Of a stretch of DNA of 5,309 bases, positions 1 through 5,309 are shown in pieces (within the stretch, counting starts at the first letter, position 1; each line of letters begins with the position of its first letter). This stretch comes from Gammaproteobacteria bacterium (GTDB taxonomy: Bacteria > Pseudomonadota > Gammaproteobacteria > Chromatiales > Chromatiaceae): NCBI GenBank assembly GCA_013041975.1, contig JABDQZ010000362.1, positions 1 to 5,309 on the forward strand, given 5' to 3'. Below the pieces are notes generated by a model that worked only from the letters and a program-made list of their open reading frames with translations, did no database searches and was not told where the DNA came from. A program made the position numbers and the translations under genes.

Positions 1-2
1 AC

Positions 3-740
3 CTAGTGTTGACCGGTCAAGGGTACAAAGCGCACCGGCATCACCTGTCGCGTAAAAACCTTCTCCTCACTGTCCTTTTCAACAAACAGCAATTGCTGGG
101 TCATGAAACGACTGCCAACGGGAATCACCATACGACCTCCCTGCTTGAGCTGCCTGATCAATGGAGGTGGTACATGACTGGAAGCTGCGGTAACCACAAT
201 GGCATCAAAAGGGCCAGCTTCAGGCCAGCCATAGTAACCATCACCAATACGGGTGTGCACATTGTCATAGCCGAGCCTGGCAAGTCGCCTGGAAGCCGCT
301 TCTCCCAACGGCTTGATGATTTCGATGCTGTATACCTCATCAACCAGTTCAGCCAGTACCGCTGCCTGGTAAGCTGACCCGGTACCGACTTCCAGCACCT
401 TGTAGTCGGGCCGGGTTTCTATCAGGTCTGTCATCAAGGCAACAATATAGGGTTGTGAAATAGTCTGACCGTGACCAATCGGCAGGGGACGGTTTTCATA
501 GGCATAATCAAGCTGATCACCAGGTAAAAACTCGTGGCGGGGAACGCTGGCCATAACATCCATAACCTGCGTATTAAATTCAGATTTATCCAGGTAATGG
601 CGAGTTTGGGAAACGGAAAGTTCAATTTTCTTAACCATCATCTGTCTTTCCTGCTGGTAGTCATCTGCAGCAGGCAAAGACTGGCAAACGAACCACAAGA
701 CAGAAACAAGAGCCTTCAATAATCGGTTTGGAGCGTACAT
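3..740 (-). CDS. pcm: Protein-L-isoaspartate O-methyltransferase with N-terminal export signal
   Basis: The 245-residue product is a PCMT, which uses S-adenosylmethionine to methylate L-isoaspartyl residues in aged proteins so they can revert to aspartate. Family motifs are all visible: PRHEF (67-71), GHGQTISQPYIVALM (89-103), the SAM-binding loop VLEVGTGSAYQAAVLA (115-130), GDGYYGW followed by FDAIVVTAA (166-186), GGRMVIPVG (201-209) and a C-terminal PVRFVPLTG. The SAM loop has Ala where GTGSGYQ is commonest. Residues 1-25 look like a Sec signal: a basic start (Arg6, Lys9), a hydrophobic core and a possible cleavage site around LPAA. This suggests a periplasmic enzyme rather than the usual cytosolic one, though residues 30-60 also fit the normal PCMT N-terminus. 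The ATG is preceded by AGAGGT (complement at 749-754) with an 8-base spacer. The TAG stop is two bases from the window edge, so the gene is complete. It is not next to surE or rpoS here. Family certain; location inferred. Confidence 0.95.
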   Translation of the reverse strand: MYAPNRLLKALVSVLWFVCQSLPAADDYQQERQMMVKKIELSVSQTRHYLDKSEFNTQVMDVMASVPRHEFLPGDQLDYAYENRPLPIGHGQTISQPYIVALMTDLIETRPDYKVLEVGTGSAYQAAVLAELVDEVYSIEIIKPLGEAASRRLARLGYDNVHTRIGDGYYGWPEAGPFDAIVVTAASSHVPPPLIRQLKQGGRMVIPVGSRFMTQQLLFVEKDSEEKVFTRQVMPVRFVPLTGQH

Positions 741-791
741 CGAGCGCGACCTCTAAAAATCAGACTATTATTTTAAGGATAATCCTAATCC

Positions 792-2276
792 ATGAGTTTG
801 CATGGTTACGTTGACAATTTTATGAGCAGGTTACTTTTTCAGGACGGGTTTTATTCCAAAAACACCAGTGATCCAGCTGCAAACAGCTATACCATTGCAA
901 GCTGGTGGTTTATTCGCTGTATTGCGTTAATTTACTTCGCGGCTTTTTATTCATTATCCGCACAGGTTAGCGGGCTGGTCGGCGCCAATGGTATCCTTCC
1001 GCTTCATTATTTTTTACAAAATATTGAAACCCAGCTGGGTGATATAGCCTGGTTGAGAGTTCCTACACTATTCTGGCTGGATGCCTCCGATATCAGCCTG
1101 GTAATGACCTGTTATGCCGGTATGGCGCTTTCCTTTCTGTTATTGATTGGCAAGGCCCGGTTGCTGGTCAGTATCGGCCTGTTCGGGCTTTATCTTTCAT
1201 TGTTTCATGTTGGTCAGACCTTCCTGAATTTTCAGTGGGATTACCTGTTGCTGGAGGCCGGGTTTCTGACCATCCTCCTGATCTGGAACAATAATCGCAT
1301 TGTCATTTTCCTGTTTCACTGGTTATTGTTTCGGTTGCGCTTTCTATCGGGCGCTTCCAAATTACAGGATCCCAGCTGGCAGGACCTGACGACATTAAAT
1401 TATTATTTCGAGACCCAGCCATTACCTCACCTGGGAGCCTGGTATTTTCACCAGTTACCAGATTGGCTGCTAAAAACCGGGACCGGTTTTACGCTTTTCG
1501 TGGAACTGATTGTGCCATTCTTTATTTTCCTGCCACGTCGTTTCCGATTGTTTGCCGCGTTCAGTACGATTCTGTTGCAACTACTGATTATTGCCTCCAG
1601 CAATCACAACTGGATCAACCTGCTGACCATCGTGTTGTGTCTCTTCCTGCTGGATGATCGCGCACTCGGTTTCCTAAAACGACTCAAGCCATCGGCAACC
1701 ATTGAGATGGCTGACAGAAAAACCGGTTTTGTTGTAACCTCGGTTTTTGCGTTGCTGATTGTCACTACCAGCATTGCCATTGCCGCGCAGGTTTTTGCCA
1801 ACCTCCAGGCTCCCAGGGCATTTTTCTGGACACGCGCATGGGGCCTGGGAAATGTCTATCATGTATTTCCAACCATGCAGGTTGAGCGTTATGAATTCAG
1901 CCTTGAAGGCAGCCATGACGGCAAACAATGGAAACAATACCTGTTTAAATACAAACCAAACCATGCACGGGAAATACCACCGTTCATCGTGCCGCATCAA
2001 CCCAGGCTGGACTGGATGATCTGGTTTGTGCCATCCAAAGAACCAGCAATGAAATTCTGGTTTGATGCCTTTATTTATGGCTTGCAGCGTAATGAACCCG
2101 CCATCACGGGGCTGTTGAAATACAACCCTTTTGAAGACCAGGCAGCACCGCGATACATGCGTGTACTCACCTATAAATATCAATTCACCCGTACAGACGA
2201 ATTCGAGAAAACCGGAAATTACTGGAATATCACTTACCTGGGAGAATTTCCGTTTGTTCCCGCCAGAAACCCCTGA
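792..2276 (+). CDS. Lipase maturation factor family (LMF1-like) integral membrane protein
   Basis: The 494-residue product matches the lipase maturation factor family. Its animal members, such as LMF1, are ER proteins needed for folding of secreted lipases; the role of bacterial members is poorly known, but folding of exported enzymes is the natural guess. Hydrophobic membrane segments fill about residues 35-60, 100-180, 228-290 and 312-335. Family signatures visible are QWDYLLLEAGFL (148-159), FRLRFLSGASKLQDPSW (180-196), ETQPLP (207-212), NHNWINLLTI (271-280) and a soluble C-terminal half with YEFSLEGSHDGKQW (367-380), PHQPRLDWMIWF (401-412) and APRYMRV (452-458). It diverges from pcm with 51 bases between start codons. 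AAGGA at 775-779 is the best ribosome site, with a rather long 12-base spacer. An internal ATG at 822 has no better site, so the first ATG was kept. No lipase gene lies in the window. Family call strong, cellular role open. Confidence 0.9.
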   Translation: MSLHGYVDNFMSRLLFQDGFYSKNTSDPAANSYTIASWWFIRCIALIYFAAFYSLSAQVSGLVGANGILPLHYFLQNIETQLGDIAWLRVPTLFWLDASDISLVMTCYAGMALSFLLLIGKARLLVSIGLFGLYLSLFHVGQTFLNFQWDYLLLEAGFLTILLIWNNNRIVIFLFHWLLFRLRFLSGASKLQDPSWQDLTTLNYYFETQPLPHLGAWYFHQLPDWLLKTGTGFTLFVELIVPFFIFLPRRFRLFAAFSTILLQLLIIASSNHNWINLLTIVLCLFLLDDRALGFLKRLKPSATIEMADRKTGFVVTSVFALLIVTTSIAIAAQVFANLQAPRAFFWTRAWGLGNVYHVFPTMQVERYEFSLEGSHDGKQWKQYLFKYKPNHAREIPPFIVPHQPRLDWMIWFVPSKEPAMKFWFDAFIYGLQRNEPAITGLLKYNPFEDQAAPRYMRVLTYKYQFTRTDEFEKTGNYWNITYLGEFPFVPARNP

Positions 2277-2287
2277 CTGACGGGAAC
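2256..2287. terminator. Hairpin at the convergent 3' ends of the LMF and cytochrome genes
   Basis: The arms GTTCCCG (2256-2262) and CGGGAAC (2281-2287) are perfect complements. They extend inward by CAG (2264-2266) and CTG (2277-2279) across one non-Watson-Crick position. In minus-strand RNA that position is a G-U wobble, giving an 11-pair stem with a 10-base loop; in plus-strand RNA it is a C-A mismatch. The hairpin begins 26 bases after the cytochrome stop codon, a sensible place for a 3' end. It also spans the stop codon of the lipase maturation factor gene. There is no clear T tract on either side, so intrinsic termination is unproven. It could instead be a 3'-protecting stem-loop. Confidence 0.4.
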
Positions 2288-2313
2288 CTTATTCATATCA
2301 TTCACCCGTAAGA

Positions 2314-2976
2314 CTACCACCAGCTTCTTCCACGGAAACTGCGATGACAACTTTCACAGGTGTTTGACAGGGTATTGAATTTTTCCCAGATTGCAGGAGA
2401 CACCGCAGTTTTTTGCGGAGCATCATTGTCATCCCTGAAACGTGGAGTCAGGAAAACCGCACCCTCTTCCACTTTGGGCTGTTTAGCCAATTCGTTAGCC
2501 AGATCGGCTGCTGCTGCTTTTAACGCTTCAGCATTTGCCTTAAATTGCTGCTCATTGCCCCAGTAGCCTGGTGTAGTACGAGAACCACTTTCGCGTACTG
2601 CGCCAGGATGAAAATTACGGGTCAGGGCCGTGCCTGATGTCAGTTCAATTTTACGGGCCATTCGGATCGCTTCTGCCCGATCAAAGCCATATTTGCCATA
2701 CAACAACTCTGTCAGCTGTTCCATGGCATCCATGTTATCGCCCATCAAATCCTGTCGCTCCCGCACCATCTCGTGCCGGTCAAATGAGGGCAACTGTGGT
2801 GGATAGAAATAAGGCCGCCAGGTCTGGTAGTAAGGCTGGGCATAAGGCCCTCCCAACCAGGGACGGTAATAGAAATCATCTCCATCACCGAAATCAAAAG
2901 AAAAAGCCAGTGCTGTGCTCGAAGCAATCAACAGCGTGGCCAGCAAGGTCAATAATGTCCATTTCAGATAATGCAT
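2314..2976 (-). CDS. Exported cytochrome c'/c-556-type monohaem protein with aromatic-rich N-terminal segment
   Basis: The product has 220 residues. Residues 1-24 are a clear Sec signal peptide ending in the ALA cleavage motif, so the mature protein is periplasmic. The haem-binding CESCH motif (Cys207, Cys210, His211) lies close to the C-terminus, as in the cytochrome c' family of four-helix-bundle cytochromes. The domain runs from about residue 68: RERQDLMGDNMDAMEQL (helix 1), AIRMARKI, FHPGA, PGYW, a helix with many Ala (about 148-165), then the haem helix. Met78 occupies the place of the axial Met in six-coordinate c-556 members, which would suggest electron transfer rather than gas binding; this alignment was done by eye. 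Between signal and domain, residues 25-65 hold 15 aromatic residues and 7 prolines, not part of the standard fold. ATG at 2976 is chosen over an in-frame TTG five codons upstream because GGAGGT stands just before it. The gene is monocistronic, convergent with the LMF gene, and preceded by an FNR box. Confidence 0.88.
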   Translation of the reverse strand: MHYLKWTLLTLLATLLIASSTALAFSFDFGDGDDFYYRPWLGGPYAQPYYQTWRPYFYPPQLPSFDRHEMVRERQDLMGDNMDAMEQLTELLYGKYGFDRAEAIRMARKIELTSGTALTRNFHPGAVRESGSRTTPGYWGNEQQFKANAEALKAAAADLANELAKQPKVEEGAVFLTPRFRDDNDAPQKTAVSPAIWEKFNTLSNTCESCHRSFRGRSWW

Positions 2977-2980
2977 ACAA

Positions 2981-2986
2981 ACCTCC
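2981..2986 (-). promoter_or_regulatory. Ribosome binding site of the cytochrome gene
   Basis: On the minus strand this reads GGAGGT, four bases before the ATG at 2976. It decides the start: a possible TTG start at 2991 would place this strong Shine-Dalgarno sequence inside the coding region and has no comparable site before it. Starting at the ATG also gives a signal peptide of normal form, with Lys5 before the hydrophobic core. Confidence 0.85.
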
Positions 2987-3057
2987 GCCAATTTTTAAGC
3001 GTCTACTTTTAGTTTAATCACTAATTGGGAAGAGCGTTTTTTCTTGTGCAATCTCTA

Positions 3058-3071
3058 TTGATGCAGATCAA
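3058..3071. promoter_or_regulatory. FNR/Anr (CRP-FNR family) binding box upstream of the cytochrome gene
   Basis: The sequence TTGAT-GCAG-ATCAA is a perfect 5-4-5 palindrome identical to the FNR/Anr consensus half-sites. Its centre lies about 88 bases upstream of the cytochrome ATG and just downstream (in the minus direction) of the amt terminator. The only gene it can serve by position is the cytochrome. No good -10 element was found at the spacing expected for a site centred at -41.5. A weak TAAACT (complement at 3011-3016) would put the centre near -60, a class I position. Activation under low oxygen is inferred. Confidence 0.72.
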
Positions 3072-3118
3072 CTTTTTTGCTCAAGCACGAAGGAACGCAA
3101 GCTTGATATTGCAGACAT

Positions 3119-3147
3119 AAAAAAAGCGCCCTGCTTTCGCAGGGCGC
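3119..3147 (-). terminator. Rho-independent terminator of the glnK-amt operon
   Basis: On the minus strand a perfect 9-pair stem, GCGCCCTGC and GCAGGGCGC (positions 3139-3147 and 3126-3134), closes a GAAA tetraloop. Seven T residues follow it (3125 down to 3119). It begins 50 bases after the amt stop codon. It isolates the downstream cytochrome gene from amt transcription and marks the end of the nitrogen cluster. Confidence 0.95.
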
Positions 3148-3197
3148 CAAGGTCATGGCAACACCTTTAAAAAGTGTTTGTTTGACAGATGACCTGA

Positions 3198-4481
3198 TTA
3201 CTTGCCTGAGCCTTGTGCTCCAACAAATTCAGGATAGGCTTCAAGACCGCATTCTGCGATATCGACACCGTTGTATTCATCTTCTTCACTTACACGTAAG
3301 CCCATAACTACCTTGATGACCAACCAGGTAATCAAACTGGTGATGAACACCCATCCGAAGATCACGGCAGCACCCATCAGCTGGCCACCGAAGGTGGCAT
3401 CAGCATCCGTAACCGGTACGACCATGACACCGAAGAAACCAACGACGCCGTGTACTGAGATGGCACCGACAGGATCATCAATCTTCACTTTATCCAGGAA
3501 CACGATTGACATTACGACGATCGCACCACCCACAGCACCGATGATCGTTGCCATCAGAGGTGTAGGATCCGCAGGCTCAGCAGTGATCGCAACCAGACCA
3601 GCCAGCGCACCGTTAAGTGCCATAGTGAGATCAGCTTTTCCGAACATCAGACGAGCCAGGATCAGGGCAGCAATCAAACCACCCGCTGCAGCAGCGTTAG
3701 TGTTCAGGAACACGTTAGCAACTTCGTTAGCGACAGAGATTCCGCCCAGTTTCAGGGTTGAACCACCGTTGAATCCGAACCAGCCCATCCACAAGATGAA
3801 GGTACCCAGGGTCGCCAGCGGCATATTGGCACCGGGGATTGGGTTGATGGTTCCGTCTTTTTTGTACTTACCTTTACGAGGACCCAGCAGCAGAACACCA
3901 GCCAGGGCAGCAGCTGCACCCGCCATGTGAACAATACCGGAACCGGCGTAGTCACTGTAGCTCAGTTCGAACAGACCGAAGACTGAGTCACCATTCCAGG
4001 TCCAGCTACCTTCCATTGGGTAGATGAAACCGGTCATAACAACGGCAAAGACCAGGAAAGCCCACAGCTTCATACGTTCGGCAACAGCACCGGAAACAAT
4101 CGACATCGCAGTGGCTACGAAAACAACCTGGAAGAAGAAGTCAGAGGCGCCAGAGTAAACTGAATCACCATCAAAACCCGCTTCAGCAGATTCTTTCAGA
4201 ACCGCAGCAACAGCCGCATCATCCATACCCGCAACGGTTGTAATTCCCGACAGGAACATACCGCCACCGTACATCAGTTCATATCCAATGATCATGTACA
4301 TGGTGCAAGAGATCGCAAACAGTGCGACGTTCTTGGTTAAAATTTCAGTCGTGTTCTTCGATCGAACAAGACCCGCTTCAAGCATGGAAAAGCCTGCAGC
4401 CATCCACATCACCAGCGCACCACAGATCAGGAAATAAAACGTATCCATGGCGTACTGTAATTCAAAAATCTGATTTTCCAT
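3198..4481 (-). CDS. amt: Ammonium channel/transporter, Amt family
   Basis: The 427-residue product is an inner-membrane ammonium channel of the Amt/Mep/Rh family, acting as a trimer that passes ammonia taken from external ammonium. Pore residues known from E. coli AmtB can be placed: the Phe gate at Phe121 (before SIVSGAVAERM) and Phe237 (in WFGFNGGS, with Ser241), Asp177 of the recruitment site, and the twin histidines His185 (GIVHMAG) and His344 (ISVHGVVG). About 11 membrane helices are expected. The N-terminus begins directly at helix 1 and carries the FSMLEAGLVRSKN form of the motif; no signal peptide is seen, unlike E. coli AmtB. The C-terminal tail (RVSEEDEYNGVDIAECGLEAYP) is the cytoplasmic region that takes part in GlnK regulation; it has Cys411 where His is usual in the EHG motif. 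The gene starts 13 bases after glnK, and its ribosome site AAGAGGT (complement at 4490-4496) overlaps the glnK stop, suggesting coupled translation. It is often named amtB in such operons. Confidence 0.97.
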   Translation of the reverse strand: MENQIFELQYAMDTFYFLICGALVMWMAAGFSMLEAGLVRSKNTTEILTKNVALFAISCTMYMIIGYELMYGGGMFLSGITTVAGMDDAAVAAVLKESAEAGFDGDSVYSGASDFFFQVVFVATAMSIVSGAVAERMKLWAFLVFAVVMTGFIYPMEGSWTWNGDSVFGLFELSYSDYAGSGIVHMAGAAAALAGVLLLGPRKGKYKKDGTINPIPGANMPLATLGTFILWMGWFGFNGGSTLKLGGISVANEVANVFLNTNAAAAGGLIAALILARLMFGKADLTMALNGALAGLVAITAEPADPTPLMATIIGAVGGAIVVMSIVFLDKVKIDDPVGAISVHGVVGFFGVMVVPVTDADATFGGQLMGAAVIFGWVFITSLITWLVIKVVMGLRVSEEDEYNGVDIAECGLEAYPEFVGAQGSGK

Positions 4482-4489
4482 TTTCGATT

Positions 4490-4496
4490 ACCTCTT
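4490..4496 (-). promoter_or_regulatory. Ribosome binding site of amt, overlapping the glnK stop codon
   Basis: The minus strand reads TAAGAGGT, in which TAA is the glnK stop and AAGAGGT is the Shine-Dalgarno sequence of amt, eight bases before its ATG. Ribosomes that finish glnK would be placed on the amt start region, which fits a fixed ratio of the two partner proteins. Confidence 0.8.
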
Positions 4497-4833
4497 ACAG
4501 AGCTTCCGAACCGGATTCTCCGGTACGAATGCGTACTACTTGAGCAAGCTCAGTGACGAAAATCTTGCCGTCGCCGATCTTGCCGGTTTTTGCTGCGTCG
4601 GTAACAGCTTCGATAACCTGATCCAGTTGATCATCGTCAATAGCGATTTCAACCTTGATCTTGGGAAGGAAGTCGACAACATACTCAGCACCGCGATACA
4701 ACTCGGTGTGACCTTTCTGTCGACCGAAGCCTTTAACCTCGACAACGGTGATACCAGATACACCAATGTCGGATAAGGCTTCGCGAACGTCATCAAGCTT
4801 GTAAGGCTTAATGATTGCGGAGACCATTTTCAT
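4495..4833 (-). CDS. glnK: Nitrogen regulatory protein P-II, GlnK type
   Basis: The 112-residue product has the exact length and sequence pattern of PII proteins, trimeric sensors of 2-oxoglutarate, ATP/ADP and, through uridylylation, glutamine. Visible hallmarks are the MKMVSAIIKPYKLDDVREAL start, Gln39 in GFGRQKGH, the T-loop (about 37-55) with Tyr46, Arg47 and Tyr51, the uridylylation site, Lys58, the B-loop TGKIGDGKIFV (83-93) and the C-loop RIRTGE (101-106). All ligand-binding and modification residues seem intact. Placement directly before amt supports GlnK rather than GlnB: unmodified GlnK inserts its T-loops into the Amt trimer and closes it when nitrogen is sufficient. The last residues, SGSEAL, differ from the DDEAI or DDAAI ending common in GlnB/GlnK, a small oddity. 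The ATG has GAGGAA (complement at 4842-4847) eight bases before it. Another ATG two codons on is less likely, because MKxV is the standard family start. Confidence 0.96.
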   Translation of the reverse strand: MKMVSAIIKPYKLDDVREALSDIGVSGITVVEVKGFGRQKGHTELYRGAEYVVDFLPKIKVEIAIDDDQLDQVIEAVTDAAKTGKIGDGKIFVTELAQVVRIRTGESGSEAL

Positions 4834-4856
4834 GATGATAATTCCTCATAAGTTTG

Positions 4857-4888
4857 AAAAATGCCCGGCACGGTAGGCGGCCGGGCAT
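4857..4888 (-). terminator. Terminator-like hairpin between the porin gene and glnK
   Basis: On the minus strand a perfect 9-pair, GC-rich stem, ATGCCCGGC and GCCGGGCAT (4880-4888 and 4861-4869), with a 10-base loop, is followed by four T residues (4860 to 4857). The last stem base adds a fifth. It begins 11 bases after the porin stop codon. It fits an intrinsic terminator with a short T tract. Only 23 bases separate it from the glnK start codon, and these hold the ribosome site, so it could act as a partial terminator that lowers glnK-amt expression relative to the porin. Confidence 0.8.
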
Positions 4889-4899
4889 AAAGTTACAGA

Positions 4900-5309
4900 T
4901 TAAAGATCTTTAGAGATGGTGAACCACCAGTTATCGTCAGCAACATCACCTGGATTAGTTAAATCAGTATCTGAATAATTAAGTGCAAACCCGAAACCAC
5001 CGAGTTCAGTCGAAGCACCAACACCCCAGTAATCGTAGTCAGTCAAAGAAGTTTCGTCATAATCCTGAGTACCCCAGGCAGCAGACAATGTAAAATCGCC
5101 AACTGGCACTTCACCAGAGAGTTCCCAAGTCTGCTGACCATCGTAATCGTCGGCATCATAGTAATAGAGCGCGAGACTGACTGGACCTAAATCTTTTGAA
5201 GCACCAATAAAGAACTCTGTTCCGTCAAAGCTGGAGTTACCTGGAGCGGTATATTCGGTGACACCGAGGTCAAGTCCAACAGGACCAACATCGCCTGCCC
5301 AGCCAATGT
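4900..5309 (-). CDS. TorF-family putative porin, C-terminal part (start lies beyond the window)
   Basis: The last 135 codons are visible; the frame stays open to the window end, so the start is missing. The fragment is rich in Gly, Asp, Tyr and Ser, with no Cys, and shows alternating beta-strand patterns of an outer-membrane barrel: VGLDLGVTEYT (10-20), FFIGASKDLGPVSLALYYYD (32-51), TWELSGEVPVGDFTLSAAWG, YWGVGASTELGGFGFALNYSDTD and the end NWWFTISKDL. The LGV-Y, IGAS-LY-Y and final GFALNYSDTDL-type elements resemble the TorF/Gcw_chp family of proteobacterial putative porins, usually about 220-260 residues, so roughly half is shown. The terminal residue is Leu, where barrel proteins mostly end in Phe. 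It precedes glnK and amt on the same strand with 66 bases between stop and start, interrupted by a hairpin. A role in letting nitrogen compounds cross the outer membrane is inferred from context. A GTG at 5109 is an internal Val codon, not a start. Confidence 0.8.
   Translation of the reverse strand, partial: IGWAGDVGPVGLDLGVTEYTAPGNSSFDGTEFFIGASKDLGPVSLALYYYDADDYDGQQTWELSGEVPVGDFTLSAAWGTQDYDETSLTDYDYWGVGASTELGGFGFALNYSDTDLTNPGDVADDNWWFTISKDL
4984..4999 (-). promoter_or_regulatory. Possible sigma-54 (-24/-12) promoter inside the porin gene
   Basis: The minus strand reads TGGTTTCGGGTTTGCA. It keeps TGG at -24, TTGCA at -12 and the required GG-N10-GC spacing of RpoN promoters, but lacks the CAC part of the -24 block. 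It is the only GG-N10-GC on this strand between 4834 and 5309. Transcription would start near 4973, about 140 bases before glnK, and would still cross the hairpin at 4861-4888. It also encodes part of the porin (Gly-Phe-Gly-Phe-Ala), so chance is quite possible. Confidence 0.25.

Noticed and set aside
741..791. Divergent pcm/LMF promoter pair
   Set aside because: TATTAT (766-771) and its minus-strand counterpart TAAAAT resemble -10 elements, but no -35 element lies at the proper spacing for either, so no promoter is claimed.
1674..2183. Minus-strand open frame (169 codons) opposite the lipase maturation factor gene
   Set aside because: The plus strand here encodes the conserved C-terminal family blocks. 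The antisense product is Cys- and Trp-rich with no recognisable fold.
2977..2991. Upstream TTG start adding five residues to the cytochrome precursor
   Set aside because: The strong GGAGGT ribosome site would fall inside the coding sequence, and the ATG that follows it gives a standard signal peptide.
3160..3178. Weak hairpin AACAC...GTGTT after the amt stop
   Set aside because: It has only five secure pairs and AT-rich flanks. The perfect terminator just beyond explains transcript ending.
3271..3930. Long plus-strand open frame (219 codons) opposite amt
   Set aside because: It is antisense to a clear Amt gene. Its Pro/Ala/Thr/Ile-rich product is typical of a shadow frame and shows no domain.
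4900..5109. Independent 69-residue gene starting at a GTG
   Set aside because: The frame continues open to the window end with the same beta-barrel pattern, so the GTG is an internal Val codon of the porin.
1..5309. Mobile elements, tRNA/rRNA genes, CRISPR arrays, frameshifted genes
   Set aside because: Nothing of these kinds was seen. All six coding regions are intact apart from the porin cut by the window end, and there are no long repeats.

Overview
The window holds six protein genes and no RNA gene, mobile element or CRISPR array. Gene content points to a free-living or associated gammaproteobacterium: a porin, GlnK and Amt cluster, a PCMT, a bacterial lipase maturation factor, a cytochrome c'-type haem protein and a perfect FNR/Anr box. 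No genus can be named from this sequence alone. Coding density is high, and the longest gap is the roughly 220 bases at 2977-3197.

Left part (1-2290): pcm, a protein-L-isoaspartate methyltransferase with an apparent export signal, lies on the minus strand. Its start is only 51 bases from that of a plus-strand gene for a 494-residue multipass membrane protein of the lipase maturation factor family. The two are divergent. Both look tied to protein quality control outside the cytoplasm: repair of aged Asp/Asn residues, and folding of secreted enzymes.

Middle (2256-3118): a minus-strand gene for an exported cytochrome c'/c-556-type monohaem protein converges on the lipase maturation factor gene. 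A hairpin overlaps the end of the latter. The cytochrome carries an unusual Tyr/Phe/Trp/Pro-rich segment between its signal peptide and its haem domain. A perfect TTGAT-N4-ATCAA box sits about 88 bases upstream of its start codon, suggesting control by oxygen through an FNR/Anr regulator.

Right part (3119-5309): a minus-strand nitrogen cluster reads, in transcription order, a TorF-like putative porin (cut by the window end), then glnK (PII signal protein), then amt (ammonium channel), ending at a textbook rho-independent terminator at 3119-3147. GlnK and Amt form the classic sensor and channel pair, in which GlnK blocks the channel when nitrogen is plentiful. The porin may supply the outer-membrane step, but that is inference. 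A second terminator-like hairpin lies between the porin and glnK, with no room for a promoter after it. Expression of glnK-amt therefore probably depends on readthrough or on a promoter inside the porin gene, where a sigma-54-like element can be seen.
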